Of a stretch of 32,835 nt of DNA, positions 8,081 through 16,483 are shown piece by piece. The DNA is taken from contig CAJQNW010000136.1 in assembly GCA_905479765.1 (NCBI GenBank), forward strand, positions 1 to 32,835. The letters are read 5' to 3'. This stretch comes from an uncultured Tepidamorphus sp. GTDB taxonomy: Bacteria; Pseudomonadota; Alphaproteobacteria; Rhizobiales; Tepidamorphaceae. Position 1 is the stretch's first letter. Each line of letters begins with the position of its first letter. Position numbers and translations under genes: made by a program. The notes beneath the pieces are model-generated. The model ran no database searches, was not told the DNA's origin, and worked only from the letters and a program-made list of their open reading frames with translations.

Positions 8081-9610
8081 ATGAAGGGCATCGTGCTCGG
8101 ATACAATGCCGAGGCCGACGCCATTGTCCTGCGCGGAGACAATGGCCGGCGTTACCGCTTCCAGCCTGCCGACTGGCGCGAGCGAATCTCGCCGCGCAAG
8201 GGCGACCCGGTCGATTTCGAACCGGACGGCGACCATGCGCGCGACGTCTACCTGACCGAATCGGGCCGGCAACTGGAAACCGCGACACCGCCGCCGCCGC
8301 TGGCCATCGTCAGCGACTGGCCGCCCGCGCGGTTCTTCCTGGCAAGGCCGGTTTTTTCGTTCGCCCTGCTGGTGCTGCTCGCCTGTTTGACGGGCGCCTA
8401 TGCCATCGGCGACGTGCGGATTTCGCTTTTCCAGGTGCCCGAACTGATCAGTCGGATGTCGGAGGCACTCGATTCGCTGATTGCCATCTCGGGCGCCGAT
8501 CCCACCCCGCGCCTTGGCGCCGGTGTCGTTCGCGTCCTGTTGATCCTGCTACTCGGCCTCTATGCGGTCCCCATCCTCGCCGCCATGACCGCCTGGCGCG
8601 AGTTCGTCGGCCGGCCCGACCGGGGGCTGGCGCGCATTGCCGGCATCATGGCGCTTGTCCTGCCGCTCGGCCTGCCGCTGCTGATCGCCCTGGTGGTCCA
8701 GTTCTGGGTCCTGCCCGGCATCCCTGATGCCGGGGTCCGGCTGGGACGCTCCGGCGTGACGACCCCGCAGCAGGTGTTCGAGGTATTGCGGCTCTATGCG
8801 ACCGGCACGGTGTTGCTGATGGCCGCCGGCGCGGGCCTGTGGGCGGCCGCTGCCGGGCGGCTCTCCGTGTCGCTCGACATGCGCACGATCGACGAGCCGC
8901 CGCTGGATGTCGTGCGGCCGAAGCAAACCCCGCGCTTCGACGTCTTCGCGCCGCTGCGCAAACGCAAGGGCGCCAGGCCGGTCGCCGCGAAAGCTCAGGC
9001 CGCCCAGCCGGAGCCCGCCGCGAAACCGGCGACCTTCAGGCAGGCGGTCAAAGCGGCAGTCGCGACCCCGGCCGCGGCACACCGATCCAGGCCAGAGGCG
9101 GACGCGCCCGGCGAACCGCCGCCGCTGCCACGCAAGAGCGTTCCTGCTGGCAACTCGGGAGACGATTCCGAGCCGGTTCCCTTCTTGAAACTGGGCGTCA
9201 GACCGGTTCCGGTCGCCGATCAGCCGCGCGCGCCGCAGGTCAGTGCGGACACGAAAGGAGAAGAGGTGCCCGTTTCCAGCCTGCCGGTTTCTGAGCCGAC
9301 CGTGCCGGAGGCAGCCCCGTCCAAACCGCCGATATCCGAACGCCCCCGGTCGGAGCCTGACGGCACGGTGGATGAGGTAAGTTCGGAAGACCTGGCCGAC
9401 GACATCATGTCGGCGCTCAAGTCGGACGTTCCGGATTCCAAGCCGCCGCTACCGCAGACGAAGGTGCCGCCGGCCGATGTCGAATTGCCGCCACGTGGCG
9501 GATCGGTCTGGCCGGAGCCCGCCGGCGCGCAGCCGCGCCATCGCACCGCTCGAGATCCGGCGCCGGATGAAGATACGCAGCCGGATGCGGTCGCCGATCA
9601 GAAGCGATAG
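8081..9610 (+). CDS. Cold-shock-like (OB) domain fused to a four-helix membrane protein with Pro-rich tail
   Basis: This 509-residue protein has three parts. Residues 1-57, from [20 protein letters not shown] to the segment ending ARDVYL, resemble the cold-shock-like OB domain that precedes small membrane modules in many alphaproteobacterial proteins. Residues about 85-265 hold four hydrophobic helices (near 86-111, 147-172, 183-212, 240-265). The last 240 residues are low-complexity, rich in Pro, Ala, Ser and acidic residues, with a basic patch near 285-300, and are probably disordered and cytosolic. GGGGAG lies upstream of the start. Its stop overlaps the end of the convergent chemoreceptor gene by 13 bp. 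The role is unknown; a membrane-tethered nucleic-acid-binding or scaffold function is only a guess. Confidence 0.75.
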   Translation: MKGIVLGYNAEADAIVLRGDNGRRYRFQPADWRERISPRKGDPVDFEPDGDHARDVYLTESGRQLETATPPPPLAIVSDWPPARFFLARPVFSFALLVLLACLTGAYAIGDVRISLFQVPELISRMSEALDSLIAISGADPTPRLGAGVVRVLLILLLGLYAVPILAAMTAWREFVGRPDRGLARIAGIMALVLPLGLPLLIALVVQFWVLPGIPDAGVRLGRSGVTTPQQVFEVLRLYATGTVLLMAAGAGLWAAAAGRLSVSLDMRTIDEPPLDVVRPKQTPRFDVFAPLRKRKGARPVAAKAQAAQPEPAAKPATFRQAVKAAVATPAAAHRSRPEADAPGEPPPLPRKSVPAGNSGDDSEPVPFLKLGVRPVPVADQPRAPQVSADTKGEEVPVSSLPVSEPTVPEAAPSKPPISERPRSEPDGTVDEVSSEDLADDIMSALKSDVPDSKPPLPQTKVPPADVELPPRGGSVWPEPAGAQPRHRTARDPAPDEDTQPDAVADQKR

Positions 9611-11394
9611 GCCATTCGCATGCCGCCCCAGTGCCGTCCGAAGACCGAGATCGGCGCGTCGACCTCCTTCATCATGACGACCTGGCCATTGCCCATGTCG
9701 CGGGCGTAGGACTGGACGAGGAAGGGGCGGGTATTGCGCGCCGCGCTCAGGCCGGCACGGTCGTCGAAGATGCGCCGGTTGCGGCAGTTGCCGGTGTTCC
9801 ACATCGGATCGCCGGCGCGCTGTGGCTTCGAATAGATCTGGTTGTGGACCGGCAGATAGCCGTTCCGGTCGACGGCCGCACAGAACACCATCTGCGGATC
9901 GGATTGCAGCGCCGGTTCCAGGATATCCGGCAGGATTCGGTCGAAGGTATTGAGATAGCGGGTCTCGAACTGCTGCGGGTCCGCGCCGGAAATCGGCCGG
10001 TAGTCCAGATCGAAGACGTCGTCCGCCGTCAGGTCGCCGGAGCTGATGGCGGATTCGATGGCCGCGGACGCGGCGTCCGCCGCTTCGATCGCGCGGTCGA
10101 TGAGAACCGCGTGCCGCTGCCTGATCTCCGCGACCTGTTCGCGCAGCCGCGTTTCGGTTTCGCTGACGTCGGGATGCAGCGCGAAGTTCAGGCCGAACTG
10201 GCTGGCGCCGATCAGTTTGGCCGGCACGTGTCCGACCCCGGTGACGTCGAGGTCGAAGTCGCTGCCCGGTTTCGGCAGCCAGCCCTCGATCGGTTTCAAG
10301 GTCGCCGCCACCTCCGACAGATCGATTGTCGTCGTTTCGCGCGTCCTGGCACCGTCCTGGACCGCCACCCGAATTTCGGCCGGCAGCCGGTCGAGCGCGC
10401 CGTTGTCGCCGGCATCCGTCTGGCGAAGCAGCATGACGACCCTGTGGTCCAGCGCGTCGATGAAGCCGCCGAGACGGCCGCATTCATCAAATGCGCTGGC
10501 GCCGACTTCGGCGACCTCGGCGGTCGCTCCGTCGATCGTCGCGACCCGCCCGGCGACCTGCGAGACGAATTCCGCCGTGCTGCCGGCGGTTTCGTCCAGC
10601 GTTTGCGACGTCGAGACCTGTGTATCGACCGCTGAGGCGACGGCATCGAAAACAGGGCCGAATTCGGAAATGATCTCGGCGATCCGCCCGACCGCTTCGA
10701 TGCTCGCTTCCGCCGTCTTTTGCAGGACCGCGATCTTGCCGGCGATCTCCTGCGTTGCGTCCCGGGTGGCGACCGAGAGCGATTTCACCTCGCCGGCGAC
10801 AACCGCGAAGCCGCGGCCGGCCTCTCCGGCGCGCTCGGCCTCGATCGTCGCATTGAGCGCGAGAAGGTTTGTCTGCTTGGCGATCGAGGCGATCAATTGC
10901 ACCACCTCCTCGATTTCGCCCGAAGAGCGCTTGAGTTCGGCGACCCGGCTGGTCGCGTCTTCCGACAGGCCGGTCGCGCGAGCGGTCATCGCGGTAGTCT
11001 CCTCGACACGGCCGCGTATGTCGCCGCTCGACGAGGCCAGCTCCCTGATAGCCGTTGTCAGCGACTGGCTGTGGTCTCGCGCCGTTTCCGCCATGTCGGT
11101 CAGCGACGAAGTCTGCTGCCGGACGCTGTTGGCAAGATCCACCTTGCGTGAGATCTGGCCGCTCAGTGAGGCTGCGTGATCGACGACATCGCGGAGTCTG
11201 GCCATGATTTCGGCTTCAAGAAGTGACGACGTCTGGCTGATGTCCATGCCGGTCGTCACGCGGCTGCCGGCGCCGGACCCGGGTTCGTCGCCCGCCGTCG
11301 CCCGTTCCATATCCTCATCGGGTTCGGACAGGACCGGTTCAGCTCGTTCAGCCTCGGCCCGCGATCCGATTGCCCGTAAGGCATTTCCAAACAT
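9598..11394 (-). CDS. Soluble methyl-accepting chemotaxis protein with PilZ-like and C-terminal sensor-like regions
   Basis: This 598-residue protein has no membrane segment. The chemoreceptor signalling hairpin lies at about 160-215, with the conserved tip [20 protein letters not shown] and [14 protein letters not shown], which bind CheA and CheW in the family. Flanking helices (about 60-160 and 215-325) form the coiled coil. Residues about 336-407 look like a PilZ domain (TIDLS...GSDFDLDV...GLNFAL), but the c-di-GMP-binding Arg motif is not clear. The remaining 180 residues end in a conserved-looking block with [18 protein letters not shown] and [11 protein letters not shown], reminiscent of a Cache-type sensor placed behind rather than before the signalling hairpin. 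It probably reports a cytosolic signal to a chemotaxis array or related complex. It faces the DUF2336 genes across an AT-rich gap. Confidence 0.88.
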   Translation of the reverse strand: MFGNALRAIGSRAEAERAEPVLSEPDEDMERATAGDEPGSGAGSRVTTGMDISQTSSLLEAEIMARLRDVVDHAASLSGQISRKVDLANSVRQQTSSLTDMAETARDHSQSLTTAIRELASSSGDIRGRVEETTAMTARATGLSEDATSRVAELKRSSGEIEEVVQLIASIAKQTNLLALNATIEAERAGEAGRGFAVVAGEVKSLSVATRDATQEIAGKIAVLQKTAEASIEAVGRIAEIISEFGPVFDAVASAVDTQVSTSQTLDETAGSTAEFVSQVAGRVATIDGATAEVAEVGASAFDECGRLGGFIDALDHRVVMLLRQTDAGDNGALDRLPAEIRVAVQDGARTRETTTIDLSEVAATLKPIEGWLPKPGSDFDLDVTGVGHVPAKLIGASQFGLNFALHPDVSETETRLREQVAEIRQRHAVLIDRAIEAADAASAAIESAISSGDLTADDVFDLDYRPISGADPQQFETRYLNTFDRILPDILEPALQSDPQMVFCAAVDRNGYLPVHNQIYSKPQRAGDPMWNTGNCRNRRIFDDRAGLSAARNTRPFLVQSYARDMGNGQVVMMKEVDAPISVFGRHWGGMRMAYRF

Positions 11395-11760
11395 TGGCCA
11401 CTTCCCCCAACGTCGATCTCCGGTTACGGAAAGCGCTTATAGGTCGCATTGATTTTCATCTCATTAAGTATAACGGTATCGATTCGAGGTGGGTGCCGGC
11501 GTTATTTCGAGAGACGTTGTATTTATTAAATAAAATTCGACACGGCGTGATTTGTTACCCGGCGAAATGGAGTTATTGCGAGAATCCAGGGGAATACAGT
11601 GACTCGTCAAATAGTGCGATCCGCGCACCGCTTCCGAGTAAATAAATTTTTATGCAACTCGAAAGCCGAATTTTCACGCCGCGCATTTATGCATATTGGC
11701 ACAAGAAGGATAGGCAGCGATGCGCTCCTTCACTTGGGATTTACTTAAGTGGGGCGAAGA
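11395..11760. other. AT-rich intergenic region between the divergent chemoreceptor and DUF2336 genes
   Basis: This is a 366-bp gap without a convincing gene. Its base composition is strikingly AT-rich for this genome, with TTTATTAAATAAA (palindromic) near 11523-11535. On the minus strand a TATAAG (11441-11436) could be the -10 of the chemoreceptor. On the plus strand a loose TTGTTA...TATTGC pair with 16-bp spacing lies at 11552-11579. A short open frame from 11370 has no site or protein-like composition. It probably holds both promoters and perhaps a binding region for an AT-seeking regulator. Confidence 0.55.
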
Positions 11761-12843
11761 ATGGACATGATCGAGGACCTGGTCGCGCTCTCGCACGATC
11801 CCTCCCCTGACAAACGCCGGCAGTTGCTGCGCGGCGTGGCGGACATGTTCCTCGACGACATCGAAACCTACACCGACCGCTCGCTGGTCCTGTTTACCGA
11901 CGTGCTGACCGATCTGCTGAAGCAGGTCGACGAAACCACCCGCGCCGAAATTGCCGAGCGGCTGTCGGACGCGCCGAACGCCGGCGAGGCGCTGCATCTG
12001 TTTCTGGCATACGACGATCCCGACGTCGCCGGGCCGGTTCTGCGCAACTCCAGGGTTCTGAGCGACGAAGCGCTGGTCGACATCGCCGAGACCAAAGGGC
12101 AGGCGCACCGGTTGGCGATCGCGATGCGTGATCATCTGACCGAGACCGTGACGGATACGCTCATTTCCAAGGGCGAATCGCCGGTTCTGAAGGCAGTGAC
12201 GAACAACTACGGCGCGGCGATTTCGGACAACTCCTTCATGAAGCTGGCCGACCATGCCAGGTCAGACGACGGTCTGCTGGACGCGATGTCGTACCGCGCC
12301 GACATGCCGCGACAGGTGGCCGACAACGTCCTCAGTCTGATGCCGGAAGACGCGCGGATCCGGCTTGGCGCCCTTCTGGCGGCCGATCGCGACGCGGTTA
12401 GGCCGCTGATGGAAAAGGCCGCTGATCTGACGAAGCGCAAGAAGATGGGTCGTGCGCTCGAGCGCCTGGAGACCAAGGGCCTGATCCGGCAGATCCGCGA
12501 TCACGAGATGAACTTCGACGAGGTTCTGCTCTGGCTCGCCGACCGCGACCGCATCCTCGACCTGGCGCTGGTCCTGAGTGAGTTCTCGAAGGTCGACGAG
12601 GCCCTGGCGACAGGCGCGATCCTGAAGGTGAACGCGGCGCCCGTGGTGATACTGCTGCGATCGCTGGACGTCGGCGAGGAAGCGGTGAAATCCCTGGCCA
12701 ATCTTCGCTGCCGGCGCCTGAACCTCCCGCGGACGATGGCCGATCACATGCTGGATCGCTGGGCCGAGCTCGACGAAGCCACGGCGCAGCGCGCACTGCG
12801 GTTCACGCTGGCGCGCAAGTCGGCGCAGCTTGACGCCGCGTAA
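11761..12843 (+). CDS. DUF2336 domain-containing protein (first of two paralogues)
   Basis: This 360-residue, mostly alpha-helical soluble protein has no signal peptide or membrane segment. It matches the DUF2336 family, a group of unknown function largely confined to alphaproteobacteria. Blocks shared with the neighbour at 13094 include SPDKRRQLLRGVADMF, SYRADMP, KGLIRQIRDHE and RRLNLPRTM. The regular helical pattern suggests HEAT-like repeats, which usually bind partner proteins. The start at ATG 11761 has GGGG about 6 nt upstream; a second ATG at 11767 is possible. It stands divergent from the soluble chemoreceptor and upstream of a receiver-like protein, hinting at a signalling role (inference from context only). 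Confidence 0.82.
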   Translation: MDMIEDLVALSHDPSPDKRRQLLRGVADMFLDDIETYTDRSLVLFTDVLTDLLKQVDETTRAEIAERLSDAPNAGEALHLFLAYDDPDVAGPVLRNSRVLSDEALVDIAETKGQAHRLAIAMRDHLTETVTDTLISKGESPVLKAVTNNYGAAISDNSFMKLADHARSDDGLLDAMSYRADMPRQVADNVLSLMPEDARIRLGALLAADRDAVRPLMEKAADLTKRKKMGRALERLETKGLIRQIRDHEMNFDEVLLWLADRDRILDLALVLSEFSKVDEALATGAILKVNAAPVVILLRSLDVGEEAVKSLANLRCRRLNLPRTMADHMLDRWAELDEATAQRALRFTLARKSAQLDAA

Positions 12844-13093
12844 TTATTTTTGCCCGCGGTGATTGCGGCGACATTCTGGATCGCGCAATGCGGCTATGAA
12901 CCCGGTAGCCGGTTGATCGCGTTGTGTTTCGTCGCGACGCGTCGGCCTGACGTCGGGGCAGCGTTGCCTCGGAATTATCCCGTTTCTTGGCCTTTCCGGC
13001 AGTGGTGGCGAGTACGAACAGTTTGCCAATTTACTGAACTTTAAGTGGAAATGCGCTCTAGTTGCCGCCAATCAGAATGGTGGAGCGCCCGGC

Positions 13094-14155
13094 ATGATGG
13101 CCTCGCTTTTAGTGCTTGCGAAAGAGACCTCCGGCGACAAGCGCCGCGAGCTTCTCCGGTCGATGGCGGATCTGTTCATCGATCGCGAGCAGGACTACTC
13201 GGATCGTGAACTGGTGCTGTTCGGCGAGGTCATCGGCGACCTGCTCGACCAGGTCGATCTGGATGGCCGGGTCGAGTTGTCCCGCAAGATCGCCGATTGC
13301 GATCGCCAGACCGGCGACCTGCACCTGCGGCTCGCCGAGGACCGGATCGAGGTCGCCGAGCCGGTGCTGCGCGACTGCTCCCTGTTCGACGAGGACACCC
13401 TGGCGGAGATCGCCGGCCGCCAGTCGCAGGACCACCTTTACGCGATTTCCCGCCGCGGAAGTCTCGGTACCAAGGTGACCGATGTGCTGGTCGACCGCGG
13501 CGAAAAGCGCGTCGTTCGGGCGGTGACCAACAATCTTGGTGCAGAGATATCGGACGAGTCGTTCAACAAGATCCTCGACAAGGCCGCCGACGATCCCGAA
13601 TTGCAGTCGGCCGTGTCCTACCGCGCCGACATGCCCCTGGAGATCGCCGAGCGCGCGTTGAAGGTGCTGCCTCCGGAAAAACGCGACCGGCTGGTCGCCC
13701 TGATGGCCGAGGAACCCGATACCGTCACCGCGCTGGTCGGCAAGGCCGACGCCTCGACCAGGCAACTCAGGCTTGCCCAGTCGCGCCGGCGCCTGCAGAC
13801 GAAGGGGCTGATCGTCCAGATCAGGGAGAACGAGATCGACCTGGATTCCGTGCTGGTCCTGCTGGCCCGCGAGGACCGGTATCAGAACATGGCGCTGATC
13901 CTCGCCGAGTTCGCGCGCATGAAGGAAAGCGTCGTGCTGAACGCATTGTTCAAGGTCGACGATGGGGCGATCGTCCTCCTGCTCAAGGCGCTCGGCGTGA
14001 CCGAACCCGCGGTCAAGGCCATTGCGCAGTCACGCGGGCGCAGACTCAATCTGCCGGCCTCCATGACGGACCGGCTGGTCGCGGCCTGGCGCGAAGCGGA
14101 TGCGCTGACGGCCGACAAGGTGATGACACTGAGCCGGTTGCGCGCCAGGGGGTGA
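13094..14155 (+). CDS. DUF2336 domain-containing protein (second paralogue)
   Basis: This 353-residue paralogue of the preceding gene is of the same length and helical pattern. It shares SGDKRRELLRSMADLF, a TNNLGAEISDESF block, SYRADMP, KGLIVQIRENE and RRLNLPASM. The two are clearly an old tandem duplication: the core blocks match, while the first 100 residues and the surface positions have drifted. A GGTGGAG lies before the ATG; a second ATG follows directly. A 250-bp gap separates it from the first copy, so it may have its own promoter as well as read-through. No enzyme motif is visible; a protein-protein interaction role is likely but unproven. Confidence 0.82.
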   Translation: MMASLLVLAKETSGDKRRELLRSMADLFIDREQDYSDRELVLFGEVIGDLLDQVDLDGRVELSRKIADCDRQTGDLHLRLAEDRIEVAEPVLRDCSLFDEDTLAEIAGRQSQDHLYAISRRGSLGTKVTDVLVDRGEKRVVRAVTNNLGAEISDESFNKILDKAADDPELQSAVSYRADMPLEIAERALKVLPPEKRDRLVALMAEEPDTVTALVGKADASTRQLRLAQSRRRLQTKGLIVQIRENEIDLDSVLVLLAREDRYQNMALILAEFARMKESVVLNALFKVDDGAIVLLLKALGVTEPAVKAIAQSRGRRLNLPASMTDRLVAAWREADALTADKVMTLSRLRARG

Positions 14156-14172
14156 TCCCGGGGCGGGTGTGC

Positions 14173-14237
14173 TGGACGGGCGGAATGGACGGGCGTACTG
14201 GACGGGCAAACTAGGTGGGAAAACTGGACTGAACGTC
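14173..14237 (+). repeat. 13-bp tandem repeat, five units, upstream of the receiver-like gene
   Basis: The unit TGGACGGGCGGAA is followed without gap by TGGACGGGCGTAC and TGGACGGGCAAAC, then by two decayed units (TAGGTGGGAAAAC and TGGACTGAACGTC). The period of 13 is not a multiple of three, so it is not a coding repeat. It lies between the second DUF2336 gene and the receiver-like gene, within the likely leader or promoter of the latter. Confidence 0.85.
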
Positions 14238-14276
14238 GATCCGAAGGTCTCCGGTTCGGCGAGTTTGGGGGATTTT

Positions 14277-14825
14277 ATGCGGACAGGAACGACTAGCCGC
14301 GAATTCGGCGAACTGTCAGCCATGCTCGTCGGAGCGGACGAATACAGCGTCTCGATATTCAAGAACGTCGCCGCCCCGGCTGGAATCCAGAACGTAGTGA
14401 TTATCGACGGCGCCAAGGCGGCACTGGCGAAGATGCGCCATGTCGGCGCGCCCGATATCCTGTTTGCGTATTTCTCCGAGACGGGCAACGAATCCTTGCA
14501 GTTCTGCCGGTTCGTCCGCAACCGGGAATCGTTTCCCCATCCCTTCGTGCCGATTGTCGCGGTGATGGAAAAGGCGACGACTGCGGGCGTGACAGCGGTT
14601 CGCGACGCCGGTGTGGACGAGTTTCTCGTTCTTCCGTTTTCTCAGAAATCGCTTTCGGAAAGGGTTCGGTCGATTTGCCGCGATCGCCGGGGTTTCGTGG
14701 ACGTGCCCGGATATTTCGGCCCCGATCGCCGCCGCGGCGCGATGGCCAAATGGCTAGGCGCCGATCGGCGATCCGAGCCCAGCCGGCTGATCGATCCGGT
14801 CAGCGAAGAAATCTACCTCGGCTAG
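14277..14825 (+). CDS. Receiver-like (pseudo-receiver) protein lacking the phospho-acceptor Asp
   Basis: This 182-residue protein follows the CheY-like receiver fold over residues about 14-135: LVGADEY in place of the acidic pair, APDILFAYFSE where the phospho-Asp should be, then VPIVAVM and DEFLVLPFSQKSL. The phospho-Asp position is Ala64/Tyr65, and the invariant Lys of the KPF motif is Leu119. Ordinary phosphorelay is therefore unlikely, and it may act as a constitutive or ligand-modulated partner. A C-terminal tail with GYFGPDRRRG (145-154), a motif I associate with alphaproteobacterial single-domain receivers, supports the family. The start at ATG 14277 has GGGGA 6 nt upstream; a longer frame beginning at 14169 would translate the tandem repeat and was rejected. 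It follows the DUF2336 pair in the same direction. Confidence 0.75.
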   Translation: MRTGTTSREFGELSAMLVGADEYSVSIFKNVAAPAGIQNVVIIDGAKAALAKMRHVGAPDILFAYFSETGNESLQFCRFVRNRESFPHPFVPIVAVMEKATTAGVTAVRDAGVDEFLVLPFSQKSLSERVRSICRDRRGFVDVPGYFGPDRRRGAMAKWLGADRRSEPSRLIDPVSEEIYLG

Positions 14826-14966
14826 ACGGTTCCGCACCCGATAGCGTGCCGCGGTTCCATGCGCATGGGACAGCCGGTCCACTCTGTATTGATCATGACG
14901 AGGTCGCCCCGGGCGTGCTACCAAGCGGCATCAGCTTACACCTTAAAAACACTCCGGGAGGCCTAC

Positions 14967-16415
14967 ATGCAGCTTAAGGATTCCTCGCTTCTCAAAAGCC
15001 ATTGCTACGTCAACGGTGAATGGATCGGCACTGGCGAGACGCCCGTCACCAATCCGGCCACCGGCGAGGAGATCACCAGGGTTCCGTACTTCGGCGCCGA
15101 CGAAACCCGCGCCGCGATCGCGCATGCGAAGGCCGCCTTCAAGCCCTGGGCGGCCAGGACGGCCAAGGACCGCGCCAGGATCCTGCGCCGCTGGTACGAC
15201 CTGATGATCGAAAACAAGGACGACCTGGCGCTGATCATGACCAGCGAGCAGGGCAAGCCACTGGCCGAAGCCGCCGGCGAGGTCGAGTACGCCGCAGGCT
15301 TCATCGAGTTCTTCGCCGAGGAAGCCAAGCGCATCTACGGCGACACGATCCCCAGCCACCGCGCCGACGCCCGCATCGTCGTGGCCAAGCAGCCCGTCGG
15401 CGTCATCGCCGCGATCACCCCGTGGAACTTCCCCGCTGCCATGATCACCCGCAAGCTGGGCCCGGCGTTGGCCGCCGGCTGCACGGCCGTCTGCAAGCCT
15501 GCCGGCGAGACCCCGCTGACGGCGCTGGCGCTGGCCGAGCTTGGCGAGCGCGCCGGCATTCCCGCCGGCGTCCTCAACATGGTGACCGGTAAGTCGTCGG
15601 CCATCGGCGGCGAGATGACCTCGAATCCGATGGTCAAGGTCGTGACCTTCACGGGCTCCACGGAGATCGGCAAGCTGCTCATGCAGCAGTGCGCCTCGAC
15701 CGTGAAGCGCGTCGGCATGGAGCTTGGCGGCAACGCGCCGTTCATCGTCTTCGACGACGCCCATCTCGACAAGGCGGTGGAAGGGGCGATCGCCTCGAAG
15801 TACCGCAACGCCGGCCAGACCTGCGTCTGCGCCAACCGCCTCTATATCCAGTCGGGTGTCTACGATGCCTTCGCCGCGAAACTCGCCGAGGCGGTTTCCA
15901 AGATGAAGGTCGGTCCCGGCACCGAAGCCGGAGTCACGCAGGGGCCGCTGATCAACCAGGCGGCGATCGAAAAGGTCGAGGAGCACATCAAGGACGCCGT
16001 CGACAAGGGCGCCGAGATCGCGCTTGGCGGCAAGCGGCACGCGCTTGGCGGCACCTTCTTCGAGCCCACGATCCTCAAGAACGTCACGTCTGACATGATC
16101 GTCACCCGTGAGGAGACGTTCGGCCCCGTCGCGCCGCTCTACAGGTTCGAGACGGAAGAAGACGTGATCCGCATGGCCAATGACACGGAGTTCGGCCTGG
16201 CCGCCTATTTCTACAGCCGCGATATCGGCCGTGTCTGGCGGGTCGCCGAAGAGCTCGAATACGGCATCGTCGGCATCAACGAGGGCCTTATTTCGACAGA
16301 GGTTGCCCCGTTCGGCGGCGTCAAGGAATCCGGCATCGGCCGCGAGGGCTCGCATTACGGCGTCGATGAGTTCATCGACATCAAGTACATGCTGATGGGC
16401 GGCGTCGACTGCTGA
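14967..16415 (+). CDS. gabD: Succinate-semialdehyde dehydrogenase (NAD(P)+)
   Basis: This 482-residue ALDH of the GabD group oxidises succinate semialdehyde to succinate, the last step of GABA breakdown into the TCA cycle. Catalytic residues are Asn154 (TPWNFPAAM), Lys177 (CKPAGETP), Glu252 (MELGGNAPF) and Cys286. The GQTCVCANR signature, with a second Cys at 288, is typical of SSADH; the pair forms a redox switch in some homologues. The C-terminal NEGLISTEVAPFGGVKESG also matches. The ATG at 14967 has a strong GGGAGG; an upstream ATG at 14859 would add 36 residues with no homology. No gabT or permease is adjacent, so it appears to be a single-gene unit. It ends before a perfect hairpin shared with the convergent gene. 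Confidence 0.94.
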   Translation: MQLKDSSLLKSHCYVNGEWIGTGETPVTNPATGEEITRVPYFGADETRAAIAHAKAAFKPWAARTAKDRARILRRWYDLMIENKDDLALIMTSEQGKPLAEAAGEVEYAAGFIEFFAEEAKRIYGDTIPSHRADARIVVAKQPVGVIAAITPWNFPAAMITRKLGPALAAGCTAVCKPAGETPLTALALAELGERAGIPAGVLNMVTGKSSAIGGEMTSNPMVKVVTFTGSTEIGKLLMQQCASTVKRVGMELGGNAPFIVFDDAHLDKAVEGAIASKYRNAGQTCVCANRLYIQSGVYDAFAAKLAEAVSKMKVGPGTEAGVTQGPLINQAAIEKVEEHIKDAVDKGAEIALGGKRHALGGTFFEPTILKNVTSDMIVTREETFGPVAPLYRFETEEDVIRMANDTEFGLAAYFYSRDIGRVWRVAEELEYGIVGINEGLISTEVAPFGGVKESGIGREGSHYGVDEFIDIKYMLMGGVDC

Positions 16416-16446
16416 TGAAGACCGTGCCTTGAAGGCAAGGAAAAGG

Positions 16447-16474
16447 CGGGCGCCGGGAACGATCCCGGCGCCCG
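16447..16474. terminator. Bidirectional terminator hairpin between gabD and the glycerophosphodiesterase
   Basis: Perfect 12-bp arms CGGGCGCCGGGA and TCCCGGCGCCCG enclose an ACGA loop. It lies in the 68-bp gap between two convergent stop codons. Four A precede the stem, which read as T after it on the minus strand. Confidence 0.85.
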
Positions 16475-16483
16475 TATTCGTCT

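Noticed and set aside
11370-11645. 91-residue open frame in the AT-rich gap
   Set aside because: It overlaps the chemoreceptor start in antisense, lacks a ribosome-binding site and has no domain-like pattern.
14943-16355. 470-residue open frame antisense to gabD
   Set aside because: This is an antisense shadow of a well-supported gene, with no recognisable motif and low-complexity composition.
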